A DNA stretch of 14,143 nucleotides, from the NCBI GenBank assembly GCA_049680295.1, contig JBAUHN010000109.1:1-14143 (forward strand), given 5' to 3'. This document shows, piece after piece, positions 7,175 through 14,143 of this stretch (positions within the stretch are counted from its first letter, which is position 1; each line of letters starts with the position of its first letter). The notes beneath the pieces were generated by a model. It saw only the letters and a list, made by a program, of their open reading frames with translations. It made no database searches and was not told the origin of the DNA. The position numbers were made by a program, and so were the translations under genes. Origin of the DNA: JBAUHN01 sp049680295 (lineage in GTDB: Bacteria > Pseudomonadota > Alphaproteobacteria > Rhodobacterales > Rhodobacteraceae).

Positions 7175-8575
7175 TCAGCCGCCGTCAACCAAGGCACCAT
7201 TGACCCACTGACCGGAGGCTTCTTCGCCTGTGGCATAGCGCATGGTGCCGGTGCCCTGACGTTTGCCGCCCTCCATCGCACCTTCATAGACATCGCCATT
7301 GGCATAGGTCGCCACACCGATCCCGGTGATCTGGCCACCCTGCCATGTGCCGTCATAGGCAAAGCCATTTGCCATCGTGATACTCCCCTGACCATGGCGC
7401 TGCCCGTTCTCAAACCCGCCGGTGTAAACGGCGCCGTCAGGATAGGTAGCGGTGCCAGAACCATGGCGCTGGCCGTCGCGCCATTCGCCTTCGTATTTGT
7501 AGCCGTCGGCATAGGTCATCACGCCAAACCCATCGTTGCGGGCGTCTTTGAAGCCGCCCTCATAGATGACGCCATTTGCATAAGTCGCCTTGCCTTCGCC
7601 CTCGATCACACCCCTGGCCCACTGACCGTCGTAGATTGAGCCGTCGGGGTAGGTGATCTGGCCCATGCCGTCCGCCAGATCATCGCGAAATTCACCAATA
7701 TAGACGGACCCGTCAGGGTAGGTGAACCGGCCCTTGCCTTCAATCTCGCCTGCGACCCAACTGCCGTTATAGACATAGCCATCGGTGCGGGTCAGCGTGC
7801 CCTGGCCGTCGCGCAGATCATTGGCAAAATCGCCCTGATACACGTCGCCATTGGCATATGTGACCTTGCCGATCCCTTCGCGACGGCCGCCAACCAATTG
7901 GCCCTCGTAGATGTCGCCGTTTGCCTGTGTCAGCGTCCCGGTTCCGTTGATTTGGCCATCGGCCCACTGGCCCACATAGACCAACCCGTCCGGCATTGTC
8001 AGTTTACCCATGCCCTGGCGTTTGCCGGACTGAATATCGCCATCGTAAATCGCGCCGTCGGGGTAGGTAATAACGCCTGCGCCTTCCTTGACGCCGTCAA
8101 CCCAGTCGCCTTTGTATTCATAGCCACCGGGCGATTGCATCACCCCTTTGCCGTGATGTTTTGCATTGCGAAATCCGCCTTCGTAGCGCACGCCGTTGGC
8201 ATAAAGCACCACGCCTTGCCCCATAATCGCGCCAGCGACCCAATCGCCCTCATAGGTGCCGCCATCGGCAAAGGTGATTTTGCCAAACCCATCGGGTTTG
8301 CCTTTGCTGAAATTGCCCTCATAAACCGAACCGTTTGCAAATCGCGCGGTGCCCTGACCTTTGATTTCGCCCTCGACCCATTCGCCCGAATATTCATACC
8401 CGTTGGGCAGCGTATAGCGCCCGGTGCCGTGCTGAACGCCGTCTTGAAATGTACCTTCATAGACGCCACCATCATCATATTGCTTGGTCACGATCTGGTC
8501 ATCCTGCGCAAAGGCGGATGTCGACAAAAAGAGCGAATATATGGCAAGGCCAGTGGCCAGTTGACGACGTATCAT
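7175..8575 (-). CDS. Exported MORN-repeat protein
   Basis: A 466-residue protein with an N-terminal signal peptide (Arg3-Arg4, hydrophobic 7-22, likely cleavage after AFA at residue 23). From residue 34 to the end there are 18 complete 23-residue MORN units plus one degenerate 19-residue unit. A typical unit reads 'PDGSVYIGEF...G.GxxTY', with Tyr6, Gly8 and Gly17/Gly19 nearly invariant. MORN arrays form an elongated beta-hairpin sheet used in protein or lipid contact; no enzymatic domain is attached, so labels such as PIP5-kinase or histone methyltransferase would be misannotation. Position 10 alternates aromatic Phe-type and Trp, revealing a 46-residue super-repeat. Location is probably periplasmic or secreted; the partner is unknown. 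The ATG (8573-8575) has a GCAGG Shine-Dalgarno upstream. It is divergent from nadE across a 276-bp gap and convergent with the flavoprotein gene. Confidence 0.93.
   Translation of the reverse strand: MIRRQLATGLAIYSLFLSTSAFAQDDQIVTKQYDDGGVYEGTFQDGVQHGTGRYTLPNGYEYSGEWVEGEIKGQGTARFANGSVYEGNFSKGKPDGFGKITFADGGTYEGDWVAGAIMGQGVVLYANGVRYEGGFRNAKHHGKGVMQSPGGYEYKGDWVDGVKEGAGVITYPDGAIYDGDIQSGKRQGMGKLTMPDGLVYVGQWADGQINGTGTLTQANGDIYEGQLVGGRREGIGKVTYANGDVYQGDFANDLRDGQGTLTRTDGYVYNGSWVAGEIEGKGRFTYPDGSVYIGEFRDDLADGMGQITYPDGSIYDGQWARGVIEGEGKATYANGVIYEGGFKDARNDGFGVMTYADGYKYEGEWRDGQRHGSGTATYPDGAVYTGGFENGQRHGQGSITMANGFAYDGTWQGGQITGIGVATYANGDVYEGAMEGGKRQGTGTMRYATGEEASGQWVNGALVDGG
7178..8476 (-). repeat. MORN tandem array, 69-bp period, 19 units
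   Basis: Nineteen in-frame coding units of 69 bp (the last is 57 bp) cover residues 34-466 of the MORN protein. Residue 10 of successive units reads F,W,F,W,F,W,I,W,L,F,W,F,W,F,W,F,W,M,W. A two-unit (138-bp) order is therefore kept throughout except for a single slip between units 9 and 10 (7787-7924). Residue 15 is Ile in six of the eight complete Trp units and in none of the others. At DNA level the units are clearly diverged, so this is an old array. Confidence 0.9.
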
Positions 8576-8851
8576 TGTGTACCTGCTGTCAGACTATCGA
8601 CCCTGCGGTCAACGCACCGAAATAACCGCCACACCCCCCGCGCAGCTTGCCCGAAGCCTAAGCAATGGGCGCGCGGGGGGCAATCTTCTTTTCAGCGCGA
8701 CGCTTATAACCCTCTGACTGGCGCGACGTTTTTACATCCCCGGACGATGCCAAATCAGCCTTCGAAATCGCCAAGACTGGGCCTGTTGGGCTTTTCACCG
8801 GGGGTTAATCTGTTACATCAAAGAAAATTCAAATCAAAAAGGGCCGGTGTT
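8576..8851. other. Divergent intergenic region, MORN gene / nadE
   Basis: This is the longest gene-free stretch (276 bp). It must hold promoters for both flanking genes. It contains a GC-rich hairpin (8634-8680), a T-rich stretch just after it, and a direct repeat of GCGCGACG at 8695-8702 and 8721-8728, whose copies start 26 bp apart. The last 40 bp before nadE are AT-rich, with AAAAAGGG at 8836-8843 as the ribosome binding site. I see no convincing consensus -35/-10 pair and no credible small ORF. Confidence 0.5.
8634..8680. other. GC-rich 10-bp perfect hairpin
   Basis: CCCCCCGCGC (8634-8643) is the exact reverse complement of GCGCGGGGGG (8671-8680), with a 27-nt loop that can add an inner GCCC/GGGC pairing. 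On the plus strand it is followed by CAATCTTCTTTTC, resembling a loose intrinsic terminator. However, no plus-strand gene precedes it within the window's reading, because the MORN gene runs the other way. On the minus strand it would lie in the MORN 5' leader if transcription starts beyond 8680. Confidence 0.5.
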
Positions 8852-10510
8852 ATGGCGTCGCATTTTCGCATCACATTGGGGCAATTGAACCCGACCGTTG
8901 GCGATCTGGCCGGAAACGCGGCCCTGGCGCGTGACGCATGGGAGGCCGGGCGCGCGGCCAAAGCGGATCTGGTGGCGCTGCCCGAGATGTTCATCACCGG
9001 CTACAACGCCCAGGATCTGGTGATGAAACGCGCCTTTCAACTGGCGGCGATGGACGAAATACATGCGTTGGCCGAGGCCTGCGCCGATGGCCCCGCTTTG
9101 GGGATCGGCTGCCCCTGGGTCGAGGGCACCAAGCTTTACAACGGTTATCTGATCCTCAAGGGCGGCAAAATCGCCAGCACGGTGCTGAAACATCATTTGC
9201 CCAATGAAACCGTCTTTGACGAAGTGCGGATATTCGATGCTGGCCCCTTGGGCGGGCCCTATTCGGTTGGCAACGCCCGCGTCGGCAGCCCGATTTGCGA
9301 AGACGCTTGGCACGAAGATGTTGCCGAAACTCTGGCCGAAACCGGGGCCGAATTTCTGCTGGTGCCAAACGGATCGCCCTACTACCGTGATAAATTCGAA
9401 ACCCGGCTCAATCATATGGTTGCCCGTGTTGTCGAAACCGGTCTGCCACTGATTTATCTCAACATGGTGGGCGGTCAGGATGATCAGGTCTTTGACGGGG
9501 CCTCATTCGCATTGAACCCCGGTGGGCAACTGGCTCAATTGCTGCCCGCGTTTGACGCCACAATCGCCCACGTCGATCTGGAACGCGGATCCGATGGCTG
9601 GCATGTGGTGCAGGGCGATCTGGCGCATCAGCCAGATGCATGGGAGCAAGACTACCGCGTGATGGTCGAAGGCCTGCGCGACTACATGCGCAAAACCGGG
9701 TTTAGCAAAGTGTTGCTGGGCCTGTCGGGTGGGATCGATTCCGCGATTGTCGCGACCATCGCCGCAGACGCTTTGGGGCCGCAAAATGTGCGCTGCGTGA
9801 TGCTGCCATCGGAATACACGTCACAGGCGTCCCTTGATGATGCCGAAGCCGTGGCCAAGGCATTGGGCTGTCACTACGATACCATCCCGATTTCCCAAGG
9901 GCGCGCCGCCATCACCAACACACTCGCCCCGGTTTTTGAGGGGCATGAACCCGGCCTGACCGAAGAAAACATCCAAAGCCGGTTGCGCGGCCTTTTGTTG
10001 ATGGCGATGAGCAATAAGTTCGGCGAGATGCTGCTGACCACCGGCAACAAATCCGAGGTCGCTGTGGGTTATGCCACGATCTATGGCGATATGGCGGGCG
10101 GCTATAACCCGATCAAGGACATGTACAAAACCCGCGTGTTTGAAACCTGCCGCTGGCGCAATGCCAACCACCGTGATTGGATGATGGGCCCGGCAGGCGA
10201 AGTGATCCCACCACGCGTGATCGATAAACCGCCCACAGCCGAATTGCGACCCGACCAGAAAGACAGCGACAGCCTGCCGGATTACCCGGAACTGGATGCG
10301 ATCCTTGAAATTCTGGTCGATCGCGACGGATCAATTGCCGATTGCGTTGCTGCAGGCTTTGCCCGTGAAACCGCACAAAAGGTCGAAAAGCTGCTGTTCA
10401 TCAGCGAATACAAACGGTTTCAGTCCGCACCGGGGCCGCGCCTGACCAAGGCCGCGTTTTGGCTGGACCGGCGCTATCCGATTGTGAACCGCTGGCGCGA
10501 TCCCAGCTAA
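8852..10510 (+). CDS. nadE: Glutamine-dependent NAD+ synthetase
   Basis: A 552-residue two-domain NAD synthetase, the final step of NAD biosynthesis: deamido-NAD, ATP and glutamine give NAD, AMP, PPi and glutamate in the cytosol. The N-terminal nitrilase-fold glutaminase (about 4-255) has the catalytic triad Glu45 (LPEMFITGY), Lys113 (VLKHHLPN) and Cys149 (SPICEDAWHED). The C-terminal synthetase (about 270-545) has the PP-loop SGGIDS at 292-297, 'TTGNKSE' at 396-402, and the 'KPPTAELRPDQKDSDSLP' loop from Lys459. All key residues are present. The reading frame stays open back to 7898, but that part is antisense to the MORN array. The ATG at 8852 is chosen because AAAAAGGG lies 8 nt upstream and the glutaminase fold starts immediately. 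The downstream esterase is 105 bp away and probably separate. Confidence 0.97.
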   Translation: MASHFRITLGQLNPTVGDLAGNAALARDAWEAGRAAKADLVALPEMFITGYNAQDLVMKRAFQLAAMDEIHALAEACADGPALGIGCPWVEGTKLYNGYLILKGGKIASTVLKHHLPNETVFDEVRIFDAGPLGGPYSVGNARVGSPICEDAWHEDVAETLAETGAEFLLVPNGSPYYRDKFETRLNHMVARVVETGLPLIYLNMVGGQDDQVFDGASFALNPGGQLAQLLPAFDATIAHVDLERGSDGWHVVQGDLAHQPDAWEQDYRVMVEGLRDYMRKTGFSKVLLGLSGGIDSAIVATIAADALGPQNVRCVMLPSEYTSQASLDDAEAVAKALGCHYDTIPISQGRAAITNTLAPVFEGHEPGLTEENIQSRLRGLLLMAMSNKFGEMLLTTGNKSEVAVGYATIYGDMAGGYNPIKDMYKTRVFETCRWRNANHRDWMMGPAGEVIPPRVIDKPPTAELRPDQKDSDSLPDYPELDAILEILVDRDGSIADCVAAGFARETAQKVEKLLFISEYKRFQSAPGPRLTKAAFWLDRRYPIVNRWRDPS

Positions 10511-10615
10511 CGCGAAACGCCTTCCGATGCCCTGCGTCACGGATGTTTGATTTGAGACTGCCTGCGCGGGTTGCAACACTGCGACCAAATTAGATGTATT
10601 GAATTGGACAAAGCT

Positions 10616-11431
10616 ATGAAACTGCATTCATTTTTCGCCGCAGTGATGGGGCTGCTGGCAACAACGTCAGGTGCCGCTGCCTGCGGTGCAGACAGTGACT
10701 GCACCCTGGGCGACAGACATTACCGCATTGCCATGCCCGACGGCCACGATGGCGCCACGCCCGTCGGCGCGATTGTCTTTGCCCACGGTTATCGCGGCTC
10801 GGCGGATGGGGTGATGCGCAACGGCTCTTTACGGCGCATGGTGTCGGACAAGGGCCTGGCGCTGATCGCGGTAAAATCCAAAGCGGACGACTGGGTGATC
10901 CCCAACGCGCCGCGTCATATGGACAGCGACGGGTCCGAGGAATTCGATTATTTTGACGCCGTTCTGGATGATGCAGCGCAAAAATTCGCCATCGACCCTG
11001 CGCGGATCATGGCAACAGGATTCAGCGCCGGCGGCATGATGGTCTGGAACCTCGCCTGCGCGCGCAGCGATCGATTTGCCGCCTTCGCACCGATCTCAGG
11101 TACCTTTTGGATGCGCCCCCCCGACACCTGTACCGGGCCAATTGCTGACGTCATTCACATTCACGGTGACGCGGATAAAACCGTCCCGTTGACCGGGCGC
11201 AAAATTCTCGAAACCAAACAGGGCGAGGTGTTTGCCGCCCTGACAATGTACCGCGACTATGGCGGTTTCAGCGCCCCAGCCGCAGCAAACCACAACAATC
11301 TGCGCTGCGAAGAAAGCAGCAACCCGGCTGGCAATCTGCTGAACTTTTGTCTGTTCTCTGGCGGTCATTCATTTCGCACAGAATACGTCAGTTTTGCCTG
11401 GGATACATTCAGCCAGGCGGGCAGGCTTTAG
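10616..11431 (+). CDS. Secreted alpha/beta-hydrolase, PHB depolymerase/LpqC-like esterase
   Basis: A 271-residue exported hydrolase. The signal peptide has Lys2, a hydrophobic core over about 6-16, and a likely signal peptidase I site near SGAAA-CG. The catalytic nucleophile is Ser137 in GFSAGG (135-140), the acid is probably Asp187 in 'HGDADKTVP' (183-191), and His251 is in 'SGGHSF'. 'FAHGYRGSADG' (56-65) would form the oxyanion region. The family hydrolyses ester bonds of polyhydroxybutyrate oligomers, feruloyl esters or similar substrates; no substrate-binding domain is attached, so the substrate is open. Cys residues at 23 and 29 and in the C-terminal third may form disulfides. A lipoprotein start at Cys23 is possible but the -3 residue is Ala rather than Leu. 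The ATG at 10616 has only a weak GGA before it. It converges with the MBL-fold gene, 22 bp away. Confidence 0.86.
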   Translation: MKLHSFFAAVMGLLATTSGAAACGADSDCTLGDRHYRIAMPDGHDGATPVGAIVFAHGYRGSADGVMRNGSLRRMVSDKGLALIAVKSKADDWVIPNAPRHMDSDGSEEFDYFDAVLDDAAQKFAIDPARIMATGFSAGGMMVWNLACARSDRFAAFAPISGTFWMRPPDTCTGPIADVIHIHGDADKTVPLTGRKILETKQGEVFAALTMYRDYGGFSAPAAANHNNLRCEESSNPAGNLLNFCLFSGGHSFRTEYVSFAWDTFSQAGRL

Positions 11432-11447
11432 CACCTCTCCGCCCGGC
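11412..11447. terminator. Imperfect hairpin between convergent genes
   Basis: GCCAGGCGG (11412-11420) pairs with CCGCCCGGC (11439-11447) over 9 positions with one A-C mismatch and an 18-nt loop. It spans the esterase stop and the short gap before the convergent MBL-fold gene, a place where bidirectional termination is expected. There is no T-run on either side, so the role is uncertain. Confidence 0.3.
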
Positions 11448-11453
11448 AGACAT

Positions 11454-12374
11454 TTACAGCATCAACTGATAGCTGTGCGGCACATAGCCGTATCCGCTGT
11501 CTTTCTTTTTGACATAGCCGACGGCAGGCCAGGGCATGTGGTAACCCACAAAGGGCAGTTTATCCGCGGTCAGCATATCCAGCATTTTGCCACGCGTCGC
11601 GGCGGCGGCCTCTTTGTCCATGTCAAACTTGACCTCCCAGTTGGGATGGGCCAGCGAATACACGTAGTGATTGGCAAAATCCGCCCCCAAAACCAGCTGT
11701 TTTCCTGCCGATTCAATCCGGTACGCCATATGCCCCGGTGTGTGTCCAAATGCGGCCATCGCCGTCAGACCAGAGGCCACGCTGCCCTGATCGTCAAGGA
11801 ATGTCATCTCCTCGGCCAAGGGTTTGACCTTGGCCTCAAACCCTTCGTTTCCGGCCTTTGACCAGGCATCAAATTCAGCCGCACCTGTGACATAGCGCGC
11901 ATTGGCAAAGGTGCGCGCGTCGCCGGTGGTCAGCCCGCCGATATGATCACCATGCATATGCGTCAAAACCACGATATCGACCTGATCGGGTGAGTATCCA
12001 GCCGCCGCCAAAGCAGCCGACGTGCCTTCGCCAGACAGGCCTGTGTCAAACAACACCAGTTCGGACCCGGTATTCACCAGCGTTGGCGTAAAGAAAAACT
12101 GTGCCTGATCGGTGGGTAAATTGGCCGCTTCTGATGCGTATGCGAACACATCCGCATCAACATTCAGACCAAAAATCGCGTGCGGATCAGGAACGGCACG
12201 GGTGCCAGCCAACAAGGTTGTGACCTCGAATTCGCCCAAAACAAAGCGCTGAAATGGCGGCGATCCGGCCCCCAACATCGGCGCCGAGGCGCGCGCACCC
12301 GTTGCGGCGGCCAATGGCAAAGCAGCGGCACCGGCAAGTGCGGCGCGGCGTGATATTTTCGAAGTATTGGACAT
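11454..12374 (-). CDS. Tat-exported MBL-fold metallo-hydrolase
   Basis: A 306-residue metallo-beta-lactamase-fold protein. It carries a Tat-type signal with Arg9-Arg10 in 'ISRRAALAG', an Ala-rich hydrophobic stretch, and a likely cleavage after GARA (residue 29). Metal ligands are visible: 'THMHGDH' gives His139, His141, Asp143 and His144; 'GHTPGH' gives His211; Asp232 and His279 complete a two-metal site. Tat export fits folding and metal loading in the cytoplasm before transport to the periplasm. The overall form (FxLGxFEVTTL, FFTPTLVNTG) resembles lactonase/AHL-lactonase-like and related uncharacterised MBL hydrolases; quorum quenching cannot be claimed from sequence. The ATG (12372-12374) has GGGAG (12381-12385) 6 nt upstream. 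It is divergent from the DUF1801 gene. Confidence 0.9.
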   Translation of the reverse strand: MSNTSKISRRAALAGAAALPLAAATGARASAPMLGAGSPPFQRFVLGEFEVTTLLAGTRAVPDPHAIFGLNVDADVFAYASEAANLPTDQAQFFFTPTLVNTGSELVLFDTGLSGEGTSAALAAAGYSPDQVDIVVLTHMHGDHIGGLTTGDARTFANARYVTGAAEFDAWSKAGNEGFEAKVKPLAEEMTFLDDQGSVASGLTAMAAFGHTPGHMAYRIESAGKQLVLGADFANHYVYSLAHPNWEVKFDMDKEAAAATRGKMLDMLTADKLPFVGYHMPWPAVGYVKKKDSGYGYVPHSYQLML

Positions 12375-12480
12375 CGGGGTCTCCCTTTTTGTTAGACTTG
12401 GGTTAACCTAGCTCAACGCAGGCCAGCTTCAAAACATCTCAGGCCGCATCATGTTCATTTTTTCGCGAGGAGACTTAAAT

Positions 12481-12882
12481 ATGACCGAGGTCGACGCCTT
12501 CCTCAGCACGGTTGAGCCCGCCCGCCGCCGGACTGAAGCCGCCAAATTGAACGTGCTGTTCAAAGAGATAACCGGCTGGACACCCGAATTCTGGCGCGAC
12601 GGGATGCTGGGCTATGGACGGTATGATTATACCTACGCCTCCGGGCGCAGCGGGTCTTACTTTGCCACCGGTTTCGCCCCGCGTCGCGCCAAGCTGTCGA
12701 TTTACATCATGCCCGGATACACGGATTTCGACAGCATTCTGGCCCGGCTGGGCAAACACACCAAAGGCAAGTCGTGCCTTTACCTGAATAGGCTGGAAGA
12801 CGCGGATCTCGACGTATTGGCCGAACTGATCCGCGCCGGTCTTGACGATCTGGCGACGCGGTGGCCTGTTCATGCGACCTAG
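12481..12882 (+). CDS. DUF1801 domain-containing protein
   Basis: A 133-residue cytosolic protein of the DUF1801 (YdhG-like) family, function unknown. Characteristic stretches are 'RDGMLGYGRYDYTYASGRSG' in the middle, 'FAPRRAKLSIYIMPGY', and 'LGKHTKGKSCLYLNRLEDAD' near the C-terminus. No signal peptide or membrane segment is seen. The start ATG at 12481 is preferred over an in-frame ATG at 12451 because GAGGAGA (12467-12473) lies 8 nt upstream of it and the family begins at this point. The stop codon lies inside a small inverted repeat (12878-12898), and gltX starts 74 bp downstream on the same strand, so the two may be co-transcribed. Confidence 0.88.
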   Translation: MTEVDAFLSTVEPARRRTEAAKLNVLFKEITGWTPEFWRDGMLGYGRYDYTYASGRSGSYFATGFAPRRAKLSIYIMPGYTDFDSILARLGKHTKGKSCLYLNRLEDADLDVLAELIRAGLDDLATRWPVHAT

Positions 12883-12898
12883 GGTCAGGACCCTAAGG
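12878..12898 (+). other. Small inverted repeat at the DUF1801 stop
   Basis: TAGGGTC (12880-12886) and GACCCTA (12889-12895) are a perfect inverted repeat with a 2-nt spacer. A single bulged A allows an outer CC/GG extension. It includes the DUF1801 TAG codon. No T-run follows, so it could be a weak Rho-independent element, an mRNA-stabilising hairpin or an operator before gltX. Confidence 0.35.
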
Positions 12899-12956
12899 CT
12901 GATTGCTGGACAATTGTGCAGGCCTGTGACAGGTCATCGGCCAATAGGAGATCCCC

Positions 12957-14143
12957 ATGACCATCACTCGATTTGCCCCATCGCCCACCGGTTACATTCA
13001 CGTCGGCAACCTGCGCACGGCGCTGATGAACTATCTGATTGCGCGCAAGTCTGGCGGCACGTTCATTCTGCGGATCGACGACACCGATCCGGAGCGGTCG
13101 AAAGAAGAATATGTCGACGGGATCAAACAGGATCTGGATTGGCTGGGTCTGCATTGGGACCGGGTCGAGCGGCAGTCAGACCGTCTGGACCGCTACCACG
13201 CGGCGGCGGACAGGTTGCGCGAAATGAGCCGGTTTTATGAGGCGTTCGAGACGCCTACCGAATTGGATCTCAAACGCAAAAAGCAGCTGAATATGGGTAA
13301 TCCTCCGGTTTATGACCGCGCAGCCCTGACCCTGTCCGAGGCGGAAAAAGACGCCCTGCGCGCAGAGCGCGGATCAGGCGTGTGGCGCTTCAAGCTGGAC
13401 CAGCAGCGCATCGAATGGCACGATGGCATCCTTGGCGACATCTCGATTGATGCCGCATCGGTGTCTGATCCGGTGTTGATCCGGGGCGACGGTCAGGTGC
13501 TTTATACGCTGGCCTCCGTGGTCGATGACACCGAAATGGGCGTGACAAATGTGGTGCGTGGATTGGACCATGTGACCAACACAGCCACCCAAATTCAGAT
13601 CATCGAGGCGCTGGGCGGCACCGTGCCTGACTTTGCCCACCACAGCCTGCTGACCGGCCCGCAAGGCGAGGCGCTGTCGAAACGGCTGGGCACGCTGGCG
13701 CTACGTGATCTGCGCGAACGCGGCGTGGAACCGATGGCACTGCTCAGCCTGATGGCGCGGCTCGGTTCAAGCGATCCGGTTGAAGTGCGCAGTGACATGG
13801 CTGAACTGATCGACGGTTTTGACATCTCACATTTCAGCTCGGCGCCGACGAAATTTGACGTCGAAGACCTGTTCCCGCTGACGGCGCGCTATTTGCAGGG
13901 GCTGTCGGTCCGGGACGTTCAGGCCAAGATCAAGGCCATCGGTGTGCCCGATGACAAAGCCGCGCAATTTTGGGATGTGACCCGCGAGAACATCACCACG
14001 CAAGCCGATCTGGAAGGCTGGTGGCAGCTGTTCCGCGATGGCGCAGAGCCGGTGATCGACGACGAGGACCGCGCGTTTATCAAGGACGCCATGGACCTGC
14101 TGCCCGATGGCGCCTTTGACGCCGAAACCTGGGGGCTCTGGAC
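12957..14143 (+). CDS. gltX: Glutamyl-tRNA synthetase, GluRS2-like (3' end beyond window)
   Basis: The first 395 codons of a class I glutamyl-tRNA synthetase; the 5' end is complete and the frame is open to the window edge. It ligates glutamate to tRNA(Glu) (and in some bacteria tRNA(Gln)) using ATP in the cytosol. Seen: 'RFAPSPTGYIHVGN' at 5-18, with the HIGH motif as HVGN (15-18); 'LRIDDTDPERS' in the Rossmann core; and the KMSKS-equivalent 'ALSKRLG' with Ser241-Lys242-Arg243. The zinc-binding insertion of E. coli-type GluRS ('CYCT') reads 'AFET' at 96-99, so two Cys ligands are absent. This, with the expected length of about 440, fits the second GltX type common in alphaproteobacteria. The ATG at 12957 has GGAG (12947-12950) 6 nt upstream. 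A second gltX elsewhere in the genome is expected but not visible. Confidence 0.96.
   Translation, partial: MTITRFAPSPTGYIHVGNLRTALMNYLIARKSGGTFILRIDDTDPERSKEEYVDGIKQDLDWLGLHWDRVERQSDRLDRYHAAADRLREMSRFYEAFETPTELDLKRKKQLNMGNPPVYDRAALTLSEAEKDALRAERGSGVWRFKLDQQRIEWHDGILGDISIDAASVSDPVLIRGDGQVLYTLASVVDDTEMGVTNVVRGLDHVTNTATQIQIIEALGGTVPDFAHHSLLTGPQGEALSKRLGTLALRDLRERGVEPMALLSLMARLGSSDPVEVRSDMAELIDGFDISHFSSAPTKFDVEDLFPLTARYLQGLSVRDVQAKIKAIGVPDDKAAQFWDVTRENITTQADLEGWWQLFRDGAEPVIDDEDRAFIKDAMDLLPDGAFDAETWGLW

Noticed and set aside
7175..8575. MORN array as a DNA-level CRISPR or satellite repeat
   Set aside because: Units are in-frame 69-bp coding repeats with protein-level conservation and no spacers; they are MORN motifs.
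7898..8851. Long in-frame 5' extension of nadE, making an apparent 870-residue protein
   Set aside because: It runs antisense through the MORN array. Because the repeat period is a multiple of 3, one stop-free antisense frame repeats itself. NadE has a good start with Shine-Dalgarno at 8852 and normal length from there.
11394..11861. A 155-residue plus-strand open frame opposite the MBL-fold gene
   Set aside because: It begins inside the esterase gene and lies antisense to a gene with complete metal ligands; no independent coding evidence.

Overview
The window looks like ordinary chromosome of an alphaproteobacterium, most likely a Roseobacter-clade member of the Rhodobacteraceae. The evidence is moderately high GC with GC-rich third codon positions, a DUF2125 periplasmic protein, a fused glutaminase/synthetase NadE, and a short second-type glutamyl-tRNA synthetase. 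Family placements come from reading translated motifs; no database search was run. No phage, transposon, CRISPR, tRNA or rRNA signature was seen, and base composition appears even across the window.

Layout. (1) 14-3005, minus strand: PmbA/TldE peptidase-family protein and an exported DUF2125 protein, separated by a convincing intrinsic terminator (1426-1460), so they are probably separate transcripts. (2) 3006-3146: a short divergent control region with a perfect 12-bp palindrome. (3) 3147-7111, plus strand: a short-chain dehydrogenase and a short crotonase-fold protein that share 4 bp, then an MscS-type channel and an HI0933/BaiN-like flavoprotein that also share 4 bp. (4) 7175-8575, minus strand: an exported protein built almost entirely of 19 MORN units. 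(5) 8576-8851: the largest gap (276 bp), divergent, with a very GC-rich hairpin. (6) 8852-11431, plus: glutamine-dependent NAD synthetase, then a secreted alpha/beta-hydrolase of the PHB-depolymerase/LpqC type. (7) 11454-12374, minus: a Tat-exported metallo-beta-lactamase-fold hydrolase. (8) 12481-14143, plus: a DUF1801 protein and gltX, which runs off the window end.

The genes do not form one pathway; this is a mosaic of short housekeeping and envelope transcription units. Two translationally coupled pairs (SDR/crotonase and MscS/flavoprotein) are the only strong local functional linkages. The points most worth a second look are the crotonase-fold protein lacking both hydratase glutamates, the two-unit super-repeat of the MORN protein with one phase slip, and the intergenic palindrome and hairpin. 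I see no clear novel multi-gene system.
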